Assembly (NCBI GenBank): GCA_030144725.1 | Contig: JASKMD010000026.1 | Coordinates: 12,205,407 to 12,269,406, forward strand | DNA length: 64,000 nt | Direction: 5' to 3' | From: Haematococcus lacustris | Lineage: Eukaryota > Chlorophyta > Chlorophyceae > Chlamydomonadales > Haematococcaceae | Part shown: positions 22,884-34,446 of the stretch, piece by piece | How positions within the stretch are numbered: the stretch's first letter is position 1 | Layout of the letters: each line of letters starts with the position of its first letter | Position numbers and translations under genes: made by a program | The notes under the pieces: model-generated | Told to the model about the DNA's origin: nothing | Databases searched by the model: none | What the model saw: only the letters and a program-made list of their open reading frames with translations

Positions 22884-25555
22884 CTGCTGTAAGCTAACAT
22901 GCCTCTTCCAAGCCGGCCGCAGGCCGGCAAATTTTTTGGGGGGTATGAACAGTGTATAGGGTCCCCGTAGTTTACCCTGACATCAGTTAAGGGCGCCCTT
23001 AGACCAGATATCACCAACTGTCGAACCCTGGTACATTCATCCAATGGGATAATGCCCCTTATGTATAACATATAAGCGTCCTTCTGGTCGTCCTCTCTAC
23101 AGTCTCGCCATTGATATGCCGGAACGTCAGGGGCGGGCTTGACGTCGGGCAAGTCATTTGGCTTAAGGCCCACCATTTGCAGCTCAAAGTCCTGCTGCAC
23201 ATAGTCCCAGGCAGTTTGGCTGATGTTGGACAGCGCTGATGGCAACTTGGGTCCTGCACATGCACGTGCCCAGGAAGACCAATCACACTACAAGCAAGCT
23301 GCTGGCATCAGGGAGCCACTGCTGGGTAGCTGGTGCGCCGCAGTAGTTGACGCAGCGTGCGACACTTGTACATGATGACACATGCTGTTAGCGCTCTACT
23401 GTACAGGACTTTGCCTGGCAGCTGGACAAATTAGCATGTTGTTGCCACACTTACGTTTCAGTGTTGGGGCTGTATAAGCCTTCAGGGTGGCAGCCACTGC
23501 CTCCACCAGCCCTGCTGGAATTACGAGCCCTGCAGAAAGCAACCAGCAAATCAGCTGCCGAACCGGAGAGTGAGCAGGCTGCATGATACACCCCCTTTTC
23601 ACACACCCTGCAGTCTCCACCCACCTGCAGATGCCGCCTGAGACTGTGCCGCCGCTGCTGCAAGCACATGCAAGCACATGCCACACGCTTGACGCTCTCA
23701 TGCATGACACACACATGAGCTGGGCGGGCACGCGCTGTGGTTCGAGCTGCTGCTGTGCATGTGTGCTGGCATGATCCAAGTGTTCATGCCAGTGTGCGCA
23801 AGAAAAGATGGCTTTGTACGCTCTGCTGCTACGTTGCTATGTGTCACATGTGCTGAGATGTGTGCACCCAAGGAATGCAGTGCACGTCCAGCCCGCACAC
23901 ACACCACACATATCGCCTTTTGTTCCAATATGAGCTACCATGTCCTGGCCAGTATGCACCCTCATGTGCCACTCCGCTGAGTGCACATTGAATCAGCTTA
24001 CCAGATGGAGCCTGGTACCATTCAAGTTTGCCTGTAGATGGAAGATTGGGTCTGGACTTGGATAATGTCATGGTCCGACCCTCGTTTGTCCACTTCAGCA
24101 CGCCAGCACCATACAACGTTGTCATAGCCTCCCATGCTTCTGCACAATTCGCTGGGAGTTCAAAGGTTTCTAGCGGTGTCTCGGTCCCTTGCTTGTACAC
24201 TGTCACGTCTTCTACCATCTGCACAACACGACAAGCGATTCATTACCAGCAATGCATGGAATGTGCGCGTTACGTGTGGTTGACGTCCCAGCAAAATGAA
24301 CGGATGGTTCCTTGGGCACGAGCCAGCACAAGCTTTGGCCAAGCAAAATTGTGAGATTGTCAAAGTATGTAGGGTTAGGGTCGTGCTACAACGCAGCTGC
24401 TGCTTGATCCTGTACTCACCCTTGCTGCGCCTGGGGGCAAAAACTGCTTGACAATCTGTAGGCGCGACCGGGTATTTCGCGAGCCAACCTGCAAGACAGA
24501 GAACCCACGTCTCCTGTGAAGGGCTGCTGCTATCCACCAACCTACAAGTATCGCATGCAGCTTCTCGGCTGCGCTAACCCTCACCTTCGTTGCAACTCCG
24601 ACAAAGCACGATTTAAGGCACGGTAGTCTAGCGATGGTATCAGTTCAATTCAGTATGCTTGTATTGACGTGCTGGTTTGCATTGCAATTGCGCTCATTCG
24701 GGATGTGGGCAAAGTCGCAACTGCCTCAACTGATTCACGCCTCGTTTACTGATTGCTTGCTCACACTTGTTTGTTTGCTAACACTTGTTTGCTTTGCTAA
24801 CACTTGTTTGCTAACATTTGCATTGTAAGACCTGGCTCTGACTTGTGCGGACTTCAGACTTGTGCATGGCACAGCTTTGTAAGATTGTGCGTGGATGACT
24901 CAGTTCGCACAATGGACACTCAGTGTATGAACACACTCATGATCATGTCGTGGACCATGGAGATACCTGGTAAGTCAACGAGCTGAAAAGACGACAATTG
25001 GCACAGTCCTCAACGGTGGGTCGTGCCAGTCTTTGTTTACTTGTAGAGCGCTGGCCACTAGAGGAAAGGAGTAAAGGAGGCACCCTAGTGATCAAAATCA
25101 TACAGGGCATGCTTGTGTTTCAGCTACTTTTGTTTTCGGTGCTGGCTATTGTAGAATACAAATACACGTGCATTTTAGAATGATTCAGGATGCTGAAGCC
25201 GTGCAAGCAGAACAGTCCGCAATTGTCATCCTACCTACTGCTTGTCTTATTTATATCATTTGAGTGGAACAAAAACTGTGCCCCTACCATCCCACCCCCA
25301 CCATCTCACCCCCACCCCCCCACCCCCCACTTCCCACCCCCCACCCCCACCTCACCCACCCCACCCAACGGTTGTCTGGTATACATTTCTCACCAGAGTA
25401 TCCCAGCCAATCACCGTTGTGGTAGTGCTGGTTGGTGTTGTAAGTAGGTCTGGTATACACTGTTTACCAGACATATGTACGTTGTTCACCCTAAACATAT
25501 ATATACTGAGTAGGGGCTATCGCTGTTGCTGCCGCTGCCGCTGCCGCTGCTGCTG

Positions 25556-26100
25556 TCAGGCCTTGGGTGGACGGTCTCGCAGCCGCTTGTAGCCCAGCTC
25601 TTGGTACTCCTTCTCTTGGTTGGCAGCTCAAGGTTGTCCGGCAACCAGCGCAGCTGCAGCGGGCGCCACTTGCCCTCCCCAATGCGCTGCATGTTCAGCG
25701 CTGCGTTGCAGTCCCTGTCCACCCACCTGCCTGACTGTGATTTCGATGCTGATGTGGGCTTGGCGGCCTTGCCCTTGCTTCTGCCCGTAGTTGCCTGGGT
25801 GGGTTCTGCTGCCTGCTCAGCCTCGGTGCGTTTGCTGCGCTTGGCTGGCAGGGGAGTGCTGGGCCCAGGCTCCGAGGCTGCCGGCTGTGTGGCAGCCTGG
25901 CTGCATGGGGGTCGTGGGGAGATGTGTGGGGCTACTTCCGGGCACCACATCAGGCCCCACACTGGCTGGTCATGCTGCTGGCTCCATGCTGGACGCAGCA
26001 GGCAGTGGTCCACCTGGGCTGCTGGGGGCTTCCAGCCTGCAGGCCTTGTGACCTTGCGTTTGCTTAGCCGGCTCTCACTCTCAATCTGATGGCTGGCCAT
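25556..26100 (-). pseudogene. TnpB/Fanzor-like C-terminal fragment, unit 2
   Basis: Same fragment as at 8096-8640, with the same frameshift after ELPTK, so the lesion predates the duplication. Differences are few, for example LRWLPDN against LSWLPDN and one extra GCC repeat near the end. Confidence 0.55.
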
Positions 26101-27140
26101 TGACTGACATGCGCAAGGTGTGACAGCTAGCGCTTGTTCACAACACTACGGCTGATGTAGTTGAGCAGATGCAGCAGGGCTGGCACTAAGGGCAGACTAG
26201 GCAGTGCGTCAGGGCCAGACATGCGCAACCCACAGGCATCAGGGTCAGGTACCTGCTGAGGGTCGGGCAGCTGCTTAGGGTCAGGCACCTGCTTAGGGTC
26301 ATACACACACCCTTGTGAGCTTCCATGTGGGTGTACATGATATGTCATCTCCTCACAGTGTGACTTCGGGCAGAGCTCATTGGCTGCTGCTGCTATGTGC
26401 TGCAGCCTGCCTGACCTGCTGCACCACTCCTCCTGTTGACTGGGCCTCACTTGCTTTGCCCTTGGTCTGCTCTGCGTCAGCTGACCCTCTACTGGCCCCC
26501 TGCAGCCGCCGAGGCGGGCTGTGCACTGGGCGACCCCTATCACTCCTCCATGGTCCTGCCGCTGCTCCTCATCCTCCCCTTCATGCTGCAGCAGCAGGTT
26601 GACATGTTAGGGTCAGGGTCACATTTAGGGTCAGGGTCAGGGCCAGGGTCAAGTTGAGAGTGCATCTTATAAAAGGGATAGTGGCGCCTCAACGTCTAAG
26701 CGCAAGTAGAATAAACTGTGAAACACATGGCAGTGTCAGGGCAGCTAGCAAGCAACATGAGTTTGCATTGCATCAACTGAGTCAGCAGCCAGTTATGCAC
26801 ACTATAGGCCATGGCATGAAAGCTCTGCCGACAGCCTGTTGCGCATGCCTGGGGCAGCTGCTGCCATGTGCTGGGTCATGCATTTCCGCCATTCATTGGT
26901 GTGCAAGCACACGACATAGGACATGGTCTCATGGGGAGATCACCTGGGTCCACTCACCTCAGGATTCCAGCCCCCCTCCTCCCCCTCCTCCTCCTCCTTC
27001 TCCATGGCCCCATGGCTGTCTGCCAGGGCTGCCTCTGGCTGGCCCCCTACAGTGAACAGGTGGCGCTGCTCCTTCAGCCACTCCACCCAGGTGTGCACCA
27101 CTACCTCCCCTGGATTGGCAGGGGAGAGGCAGGAGCAGCG

Positions 27141-27247
27141 CAGGGTCAGGGTCAGGGTCAGGGTCAGGGTCAGGGTCAGGGTCAGGGTCAGGGTCAGGGT
27201 CAGGGTCAGGGTCAGGGTCAGGGTCAGGGTCAGGGTCAGGGTCAGGG
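27141..27247. repeat. (GGGTCA)n array in unit 2, about 18 copies
   Basis: Same array, five to six hexamers shorter than in units 0 and 1. This is the main length difference between units once the transposons are removed. Confidence 0.95.
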
Positions 27248-27848
27248 GCCACCCCGCAGGGGAGCTGCTGCTGTGCCAGCACAGTTGCTTATTCTGATGT
27301 CGTTGTGCCCTGTTGACCCGGCACTGATAGACCTTAGCTCGTATCATCTGTGCAGTCTGGCGTTGCTGGCCTGGCATCGGGCAGGGACCTGTGCGCACCC
27401 ACCTGGCGCCCAGAGCTGCTGTAGATGAGCACAAGCAGCCTGGCACACATCGTCTGACAGGTGCGTTGCGTGTAGCTGGGCCACTGGGGGTGAGGAGGAG
27501 GGGTAGCTGTCCGGCATGAGGATGGTCAGGACGCATGACGGCACATGCTTTGCATCAGGGATGTACACCTGAGCACAGGAGGGCAACAGTCAGACGCCAT
27601 GCAGTCAGGCATATGTCCAAATCAAGACTCGCTTGGTGAAGGTGGGTACTGTACTCATTCAGTTGTCCCCTCAAACCCTCGTTGCAAGGCACGCCACACA
27701 GCTGAGTGCGAGTAGTCAAGGCAGGGTGGTGTTTCCTGCTGGCAGGGGGGGGGGGGGGGTGTAGTTAGTGTATCAATAGCTTTATGAGGAGGCCTGATGC
27801 TGGAAGGACAGCTCGGCCAGTGCTGTCAGCAACCCCGGGTACAGACGC

Positions 27849-28733
27849 TTGCAATTCTTTACTCTGCATGAGTCACCTGGGCGGTGCGACCAACTGTGTC
27901 CACTTGGCAATCATCGGCGAATATCGCTTGCAGGGCGCACAACTCTTCGGTTTGCAGCTCTGTGCAGTACGGCCGCTGTGCAGCACTTCGAACGATCAGC
28001 TATGGCGAGGAGGCTGATCGATCGAACTGCCGGGGTGCGCATCCCACGGTTGATAGCAATGGCCCTTACCAGCATTGGCCATGAGGCGCTGAGGCAGTTC
28101 CCAGCAGGGCGAGTGGTAATGATTGATGAATTCCGCACCAACCGGGTCAGCTCAGTCAACAACAACCCCAGCGAGACCCTCACTGAAGCGCCGCCTGAGT
28201 CCTTGAAGTGAGGGGTGTGGGATAGGGTCAAGGTGAGGGGTTGGTAGTGTTGGGAGGTGGTGGGGTCGAGGTGGCTAGGTAGGATCAAGGTAGAAGCTCA
28301 TGGAGAAACCTTACAAATGAGCATTGACCTATGTGTCCTTGCAGGTAGCTGCGGCCAGTGTACAGCAAGGCAAAGCGATCCCAAGTCAGGGGCTTGATGT
28401 GATCAACAAGCAACAACAACAACATCAGGTAAGCACTGACCTTACCCTACAAATGTGCATGACATGAACATACTCCACATGGCATGGCACATGGCTTGAC
28501 TTCATGCATGTCCCACACCCATGTGCAGGTTCTATGGCCGGGACGTGACAGCCGCGTCAAACATTCGCCGCTGTGCACTTAGCCCAGGCCCACGCACCAC
28601 TGAGCTGTGCTAATGGAATGGCCGCCCAGCCATGCCAAAGACTGGGCAAGACAAGGCAGGACTGGGTGATAAATCCCGACAAGGCCCTGCTGCACAAGTG
28701 GCGGCGCATGTTGCAGCGGTGGCCAGCAAGAGA
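27849..28733 (+). pseudogene. TnpB/Fanzor-like nuclease pseudogene, untruncated copy at array edge
   Basis: This copy carries the RuvC-II block (IDEFRT, Glu codon 28128-28130), then PSETLTEAPPESL, a probable intron, a second block LRPVYSKAKRSQVRGLM followed at once by a stop, a second intron, and FYGRDVTAASNIRRCA. The last block aligns with the RuvC-III motif (DRDxNAAxN), but the first Asp is Gly (GGC, 28536-28538). Another stop follows TELC, and the basic tail (DKALLHKWRR) is in a different frame. With two stops, a frameshift and a lost catalytic Asp it cannot be active. Fanzors are eukaryotic RNA-guided nucleases related to TnpB; no guide RNA end could be identified here. Confidence 0.55.
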
Positions 28734-28916
28734 ATCCATAATAACATAACAAAACATCAAACCCTTCGCAAAGGGGATGTGTGTGGGTTGGAGCCACTAA
28801 GGGAGCTCTAGCTACACGCACATACACCACAATGATTGAGCTGAATGAACTGCAGGCACACTAACAGTAGCCTTCAGTCAGTCAGTAGTTGGCCTGGGGG
28901 AAGTCTCCATGTAGTT
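28734..28916. other. Spacer between Fanzor-like pseudogene and TIR element
   Basis: Short AT-richer spacer in which I see no gene, repeat or signal. Its last four bases, AGTT, are the left target-site duplication of the next element. Confidence 0.6.
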
Positions 28917-29871
28917 GGTCACCCCCGCCATTGGCTGCACCCCCGTGGCTCAAGAGATAAAAACTTTCTCATTTCTGCACGGATGAGGCCGCCGATTCGT
29001 GCGATGAGCTGCTTATGGCCTAACTAGAGTGGAGCCAGCCCCAGCGGTTTGCCGGGTGGCTGGCCCCCAACACGCGACGTGTTCTGGCGCCACGCAGACA
29101 CTCTTAGCAACCGCTGTAGGCAGCTGGGACCCAGCGCGGCGTGAACGGCGCATCCAAACTAATTTTTAAACCAGCATGCAACAGACAGTTAGATCGCATT
29201 CTTCAACACGGGTTCAGTCCACATGTGACAGCAATGTCAAGGTGGTTACCGCATCGGTGCTTGTGGTTCTTTTGCAGCCAAACGCAGCTAGAATCAGTCA
29301 AAAAGATGCATAAACTGAGCTGATATGAGTATCACCCCCCACACATGAAACGGACCACACATCAAGACAACGCGTTTCTGCTTTGCAGACACGTTAGGTG
29401 ACCACACAGGGAGCCGCGCTGAACTGGCGATTCATCATTTGACGTCCTGGTTGGACAGTTATGGCAGCCGGAAAAAGCCGGAATTTGACGTTACACGAGG
29501 TGCACGCTGTTCGGGTGCAGGGACAGGCCACAAGCCATACCACCACTCTTAACATGTCACCAGCACTAGCACTAGCACTAGAACACATGTCAGGGGGGGT
29601 ACTGCGCCCGACAAAAATACAAAAATTTGAAAAGCTGGTCCGCTGAGCGCGATAGCTGTTCTCTGATCACAGCCCCACTAAGCAGGCCATTCCCGGCACA
29701 ACGCGACCCGATCTCACAGCACCCCCGCCCGCCCCGGCACAGGTGCACATCAGCCCGAGCAGCCCGCTAGCTTCGCTTTAATGAGCTGCATCGCCCTGCG
29801 CGAGAATCGCTGTAACACTCATAAAAACCAGAAAGATTTTATCAGGGGTGCAGCCAATGGCGGGGGTGACC
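28917..29871. mobile_element. Non-autonomous TIR element, 955 bp, 4-bp duplication AGTT
   Basis: Perfect 27-bp inverted termini start GGTCACCCCCGCCATTGG. AGTT flanks both sides (28913-28916, 29872-29875). No long coding frame is present. The same termini end the element at 30752-35075. The superfamily is open: a 4-bp duplication is known for Sola, Ginger and some Academ elements, but the ends do not decide it. Confidence 0.85.
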
Positions 29872-29994
29872 AGTTGGAAGATATATGATATCCTTCAAAT
29901 ATGCACATGCAGTGGGATATTCACAAGCAGTGATGGGTAATACAAGATACGTGTATCGATACAGATACGTATTTTTTGTATAATACAAGAATAC

Positions 29995-30442
29995 GGACCT
30001 TTTTCTGAAACAACGCCAAATTCAAAGATTATTTGAACCTTCTTATGAAATTTGCCGGGATTGGGCAGCAGCTCAGCGACCGCCAACCGCACTACGTGCC
30101 TCGTCGAAGTGCGCTTTAGGTTCGAGGCCACCAAGGAGGTGTTGAGGCGCAGTAGCTTGCGCACACACTTTTTCAAGTTACTTGATTTATCTACGAGCGG
30201 GGGTCCTTGGGTGCCCACGTGCGGGGGTCCTCGTAGATAATTGAAGTAATTACAAGTAACTTAAAAAAGTGTGTTAGCAACCTACCGCGCCTCAACGCCT
30301 CCTTGGGGGCCCCGAATCTGAAGCGCACTACGACGTAGCACGTAGTGTGGTTGGCGGTCGCTAAGCTGCTGCCCAACCCCGGCAAATTTAAAAAGAAGGT
30401 TCAAACAATCTTTGAATTTAACGTGTTTTCAGAAAAAGGTCC
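29995..30442. repeat. Imperfect foldback inside the hAT-like element
   Basis: Two arms of about 220 bp are inverted copies of each other around a centre near 30213. The centre itself is a smaller palindrome (CTACGAG...CTCGTAG with CGGGGGTCC on either side). The arms differ at several bases, and pairs such as CCTTTTTCTGAA / TTCAGAAAAAGG mark their ends. Transcribed, it would form a long hairpin. Confidence 0.8.
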
Positions 30443-31637
30443 TACACGTATCGTATTAACAAAATACAAGTGCCGGCCGGCAAGTTGCGTGGGTGCCTTC
30501 GCAGCAGCTGCTGGCTGCTGCCATAGCTAGAGTCCGCGCTTAAGCCATGCCGCGCGGGGCTAAAGCAATCGGCCTGCTCCCGGAGCAGTCGGTCGCATGT
30601 GCCGGTTTTACATGCAAGAACTTCAGAGTTGGGAGGCCCTGACTTTCCGCCGTCGCCGTCCTGCCCAGCCATCAAGGACAGGCTGCGGGACTGGCTGCGC
30701 TGCTCCTAGCTGCTCATTTCCCGAGTGACATGTCGCCTCTGTATCGCTGTAGGTCACCCCCGCCATTGGCCCCGCAATTCACTTTTTGGCACCGTCTTTG
30801 ATCCGCTGCATGTAATTCTTCCACCGTTGGGCTCTACATCTCACAACGGTGTCGCTAGCAGGTTAGGCCCTCTTTTGTCGATTGTACTGCATTGTCTCAA
30901 CGACTTGATTAGCTTCGCAATGTCATTCTCCATCTGTTTATATGCGTGTCGCAACAGGAGAGATGAATTGGTGGCCGGAGGCATTTCCGTGCCGAGCAGC
31001 CTATGCTTCCGTCGGACTTGCAACTCGCGATTACATCCCAGGTAAGCACGGGGTGCTGTTTCTTAGTGCGTATTGCATACGATGCTAACACATGCAACCA
31101 AATCTGCTGACGTGCACAGGTGCTTGGCCGTTTTGAGGATCAACACCAAACCCACACCAGCCCAAGGGTCTCCCAGGCAGCAGTGCAGCAAGGCAATCAG
31201 CCATTGAAAACAGTGAGCAAGAGGTGAGTAAGGTTGTATTATACCTCACCTTGTCTAGGTCAGTTTGATGTTCACTCGCACACTTCCGCAACGCATGACA
31301 GGCATGAACAGCTGAGGGTAGCACACAGCAGTCCCCAACCTGATTTTCATGCATTGTTTTAGATAGGTAATGTCTCCTATGTGGGCCTGACATGGTTATG
31401 TGTATTTTGCTGCAGGATGCCATCCAAAAGATACCAGTGCCCAGCCCAGCCCAGCCCAGCCTGATTTGGTGCCATGGGGCATAGGCAGCAAGGCAAGGTG
31501 CTTAGCAGTCCCGTAACGAGTGTTAGCTATAGCAAGGAGGTGCAGCCAGTCCTTGCTTGTTGTGCACATAGCATAGGTGGTGTGTTAGGCATGAGTCACT
31601 GTGTTGTGGTGGTGGTGGTGTGTTGTTGAGGTGTTGT

Positions 31638-32029
31638 TGTAACAGATGTTTTGCTTCGCCAGTATGCATGCTGCGTCCTGGTTTGAAATGCTGCCAAAGC
31701 TGCCAGAACTGCAGGGACTCGCAGCTGCTGCTGTGGCTGCTGCTGTCCACATACTCGTCGTCTTCCGAATAGCGTAGAGTGGTAGTGTCTTACATAGTGT
31801 ACAATCCTCCAGCTCTTCCCCCACAGGACTCCTTCCCCCACGGGAACCACCTTAGAACAAAACAGAAGGTCAGCTTAAGAAGGAAAGAAACCACACATTC
31901 TCATACCATTGTGCCACGTTACCATAAGTCACCTTAGTCATGTGCAACGTTGGCCAGAAAACATCCATGCATGCTCACGCAAAACGAGAATCATACCATT
32001 CATCCTAGCTATGAAACAGCTCTGTTACA
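31638..32029 (-). repeat. 3' LTR of the non-autonomous element (minus orientation)
   Basis: 392 bp. It differs from the other LTR at the ninth base (A against T); no further difference was noticed. Confidence 0.92.
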
Positions 32030-34054
32030 CTCTCCCCGACTCCAAAGAGCTACGTCCCGGAGCTCATCTTGAAGTCTGAAGTAGTCGAACATTGTGCAAC
32101 CAGGTATGCAGAACGAAGCGGAAAGCAGGTTAGTCATGCATCAGGCATGCATCCATGCAAAGAGAAGCTACATGCAAAGCAAAGGCACATGCAAAGCATG
32201 TGTAGGCAGGCTATAAAGCATCAGTCTTGCATCAGGCTACATTCAGGCAAACCACATGTGGCAAGATGTCGACTCTCATCGCCAAAAAGTATCAGAAACT
32301 TGTCTCGACATTGTCTTGCTCTCCTCCTCCCAGCTGACAGCAGCTAGCAGAAGAAACCATTGTAACAGAAAATGAGAAGACGCAGAAATTGTGGTGGCTC
32401 TGTTCAGCGCAGGTTGCAATGGGTGATCAATCCATGCCGGCTGCCTAATGCTAGAACAGAGTTGGTGGGATGTAAGCAGACATATGCTTTGTCCCTAACC
32501 AGAGTGGATGGTTGAGGGGTCATGTGCTATACTGCACTCATGCCCATGTGTCGCAGGTCGGTGCGCATGGGAGCTATATGACTCCCCCGGCTCTGCTAAG
32601 TAACTGGCGTGCTTGCCAGCCAGTGCAGCCGTAAGGAGACGCTGGTACTGTGCACTTTAGGTCAATTGAGGTGCAAGGTTGCGAAGCTCAAGAGCCTAGG
32701 CGTATGTGCCTGATCGATTGGATGCAGAGGTGTTTGTGCCTAGCTGCATTGCGTGTGGCCCATGCATGAGTGAACATGAGAGAAGCAGCAAGGAGGCTGC
32801 AACCCTAGGCAAATGCATGATCGCTTTGCCCCGTGCCGTTGTGCGCTACCTCAGGGGACACCTGGGCTGCTTGATTGTGTGCTACCTCAGGGGACGCCTG
32901 GGCTGCTTGATTGTGTGCTACCTCAGGGGACGCCTGGGCTGCTTGATTGTGTGCTACCTCAGGGGACACCTGGGCTGCTTGATTGTGTGCTACCTCAGGG
33001 GACACCTGGGCTGCTTGATTGTGCGTCGGCTGTGCGGCTAACGCCTTGCTTGTAATGGTAGGCTTCTGGCTAGGGTGCTTTGCTGCCATGATGTGTGGAT
33101 GCTACCTCAGGGGACGCCTGGGCTGTGAGAGTGTGCGCATGTCGTGCAACTATGCGGCTTGAGCGTATTGGCAGGCTGCTGGGCTGGGTAGCTCTGCTGC
33201 CATGATGTATGTGTGCTACCTCAGGTGCTACCTGGGCTGCCATGTTGTGTATGATGTTGCCCTAGCCTCTGCAAGGAAAGCACAGGTGTAGGCTGTAGCT
33301 GAAGACGGTGTGAGGCTGAAGCAAGCATGGTGCTGTGCTACTGATGTGATGTGTTGTGCCAGCTCTGTGGTTAATGCCAACAGGTTGTGGAGTGACAATC
33401 AGGGTGGTGGTGGGCTGTGTGCTTTGCTTGAGCAAGCTGTTGATGAAAATGATGCGCTGCATAGAGCAGGTTGTGTTAGGGCTCTGCTAGGGGCAGGTTG
33501 TATGTATGCTCTCCACCTAGTACAGGGTGCATGCAACTCTGCAAGGAGCAGGTTGTGTTAGGCTGGCTGCAGTTTTAAAGCACAGTTTCAAAGCACAATG
33601 TCCTCCCGTAAGGCTGGGGTGGTGGCGGGGCTGTGGAGCGTCTTGCCTAATGCGCAATGTTGTGGTGCAGCAGGTGTGCTACAGGTGCGCTGAACTCCCA
33701 TAATGCTGGGGTGGTGGCGGGGCTGTGGAGGGTCTCGCCGTTAGACGGTAGGATGCTACAAGCTCAGCTGTGAACGCTGGTGGTGCTGACAACAATATTG
33801 TTAAACTCGCAAGGCTGATGCACTTGCGGGCAGGCTGAGGCTCTGCAAGTGACAGTTTGCAGGTGACAGGCCGAACCTTTGAAAGGTAATCTCCGCGATA
33901 GCAGGTGTGCCTAAAACGCCGCAAAAGAGGGCGCCCTGAATCTCCGCTGCTCAAAACTGCGGGTTGGTCTGCGGGAAGGCCGATGAAAAGGCGACCTCCG
34001 CGATGATGCGAGCAGGCTCATCTGCACAGGGATGATCGGACCACGGAAACCAAA
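32030..34054 (-). other. Interior of the non-autonomous LTR element, no pol
   Basis: The interior has no recognisable gag, protease, RT or integrase in any frame. On the minus strand 32805-33089 reads as a repeated 12-residue block, VAHNQAAQVSPE, produced by a 36-bp tandem repeat. Near 33610 and 33700 a GGGGTGGTGGCGGGGCTGTG motif is repeated. Both look like satellite growth and not conserved coding sequence. Confidence 0.7.
32846..33030. repeat. 36-bp tandem repeat, five copies
   Basis: The unit begins GTGCTACCTCAGGGGACACC and continues with TGGGCTGCTTGATTGT. Diverged copies follow at about 33100 and 33215. Confidence 0.9.
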
Positions 34055-34446
34055 TGTAACAGTTGTTTTGCTTCGCCAGTATGCATGCTGCGTCCTGGTT
34101 TGAAATGCTGCCAAAGCTGCCAGAACTGCAGGGACTCGCAGCTGCTGCTGTGGCTGCTGCTGTCCACATACTCGTCGTCTTCCGAATAGCGTAGAGTGGT
34201 AGTGTCTTACATAGTGTACAATCCTCCAGCTCTTCCCCCACAGGACTCCTTCCCCCACGGGAACCACCTTAGAACAAAACAGAAGGTCAGCTTAAGAAGG
34301 AAAGAAACCACACATTCTCATACCATTGTGCCACGTTACCATAAGTCACCTTAGTCATGTGCAACGTTGGCCAGAAAACATCCATGCATGCTCACGCAAA
34401 ACGAGAATCATACCATTCATCCTAGCTATGAAACAGCTCTGTTACA
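34055..34446 (-). repeat. 5' LTR of the non-autonomous element (minus orientation)
   Basis: 392 bp, preceded on its left by the primer-binding site at 34029-34054 and followed on its right by the GTTGT duplication. Confidence 0.92.

Larger units (their letters stand above)
20643..23030 (+). mobile_element. hAT DNA transposon, degenerate, 2388 bp
   Basis: Terminal inverted repeats CAGGGTTCGAC / GTCGAACCCTG (11 bp, perfect) are flanked by the 8-bp duplication GTACATTC at 20635-20642 and 23031-23038. The intact target is at 5577-5584 in unit 1. An 8-bp duplication and CAGGG ends are typical of hAT elements. The interior holds a long CAG-rich region and a broken transposase. The insertion splits exon 6 of the nine-exon gene copy. 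Confidence 0.92.
12657..24644 (-). pseudogene. Unit 2 copy of the nine-exon gene, broken by two transposons
   Basis: All nine exons of the unit 1 gene are present. The last exon is split by the chromovirus between 12721 and 19027 (codons for AGIQ). Exon 6 is split by the hAT element between 20642 and 23031, close to its donor. Exon 7 also lost two bases near 20340 (CCGTGAGG in unit 1 against CCGGAGG here), which shifts the frame independently of the insertions. Elsewhere the exons are almost identical to unit 1. The copy is a recent pseudogene in which each lesion can be read against its intact sister. Confidence 0.85.
10740..28166. repeat. Tandem unit 2, interrupted by two transposons
   Basis: After subtracting the chromovirus plus its 5-bp duplication (6310 bp) and the hAT element plus its 8-bp duplication (2396 bp), 8721 bp remain, which agrees with the 8750-bp unit 1. 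About 36 bp of the difference lies in the shorter (GGGTCA)n array. The right edge is at 28166, where the sequence continues into single-copy Fanzor-like pseudogene sequence instead of starting another unit, so this is the right end of the array. Confidence 0.9.
31638..34446 (-). mobile_element. Non-autonomous LTR retrotransposon, 2809 bp
   Basis: Two 392-bp LTRs (31638-32029 and 34055-34446) start TGTAACAG and end CTGTTACA. The duplication GTTGT lies at 31633-31637 and 34447-34451. The polypurine tract is on the left (minus strand CTTTGGAGTCGGGGAGAG) and the primer-binding site on the right (minus strand TTTGGTTTCCGTGG), so it is oriented minus. The 2-kb interior has no gag or pol, only tandem repeats. 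Polypurine and primer sites match those of the chromovirus at 12722-19026, which makes that family the likely helper. Confidence 0.92.

Noticed and set aside
20643..23030. Autonomous hAT element
   Set aside because: Transposase blocks lie in at least three frames and the C-terminal domain is missing.
28917..29871. Assignment of the 4-bp-duplication element to Sola, Ginger or Academ
   Set aside because: No transposase is visible and the terminal bases do not discriminate, so only the duplication length is reported.
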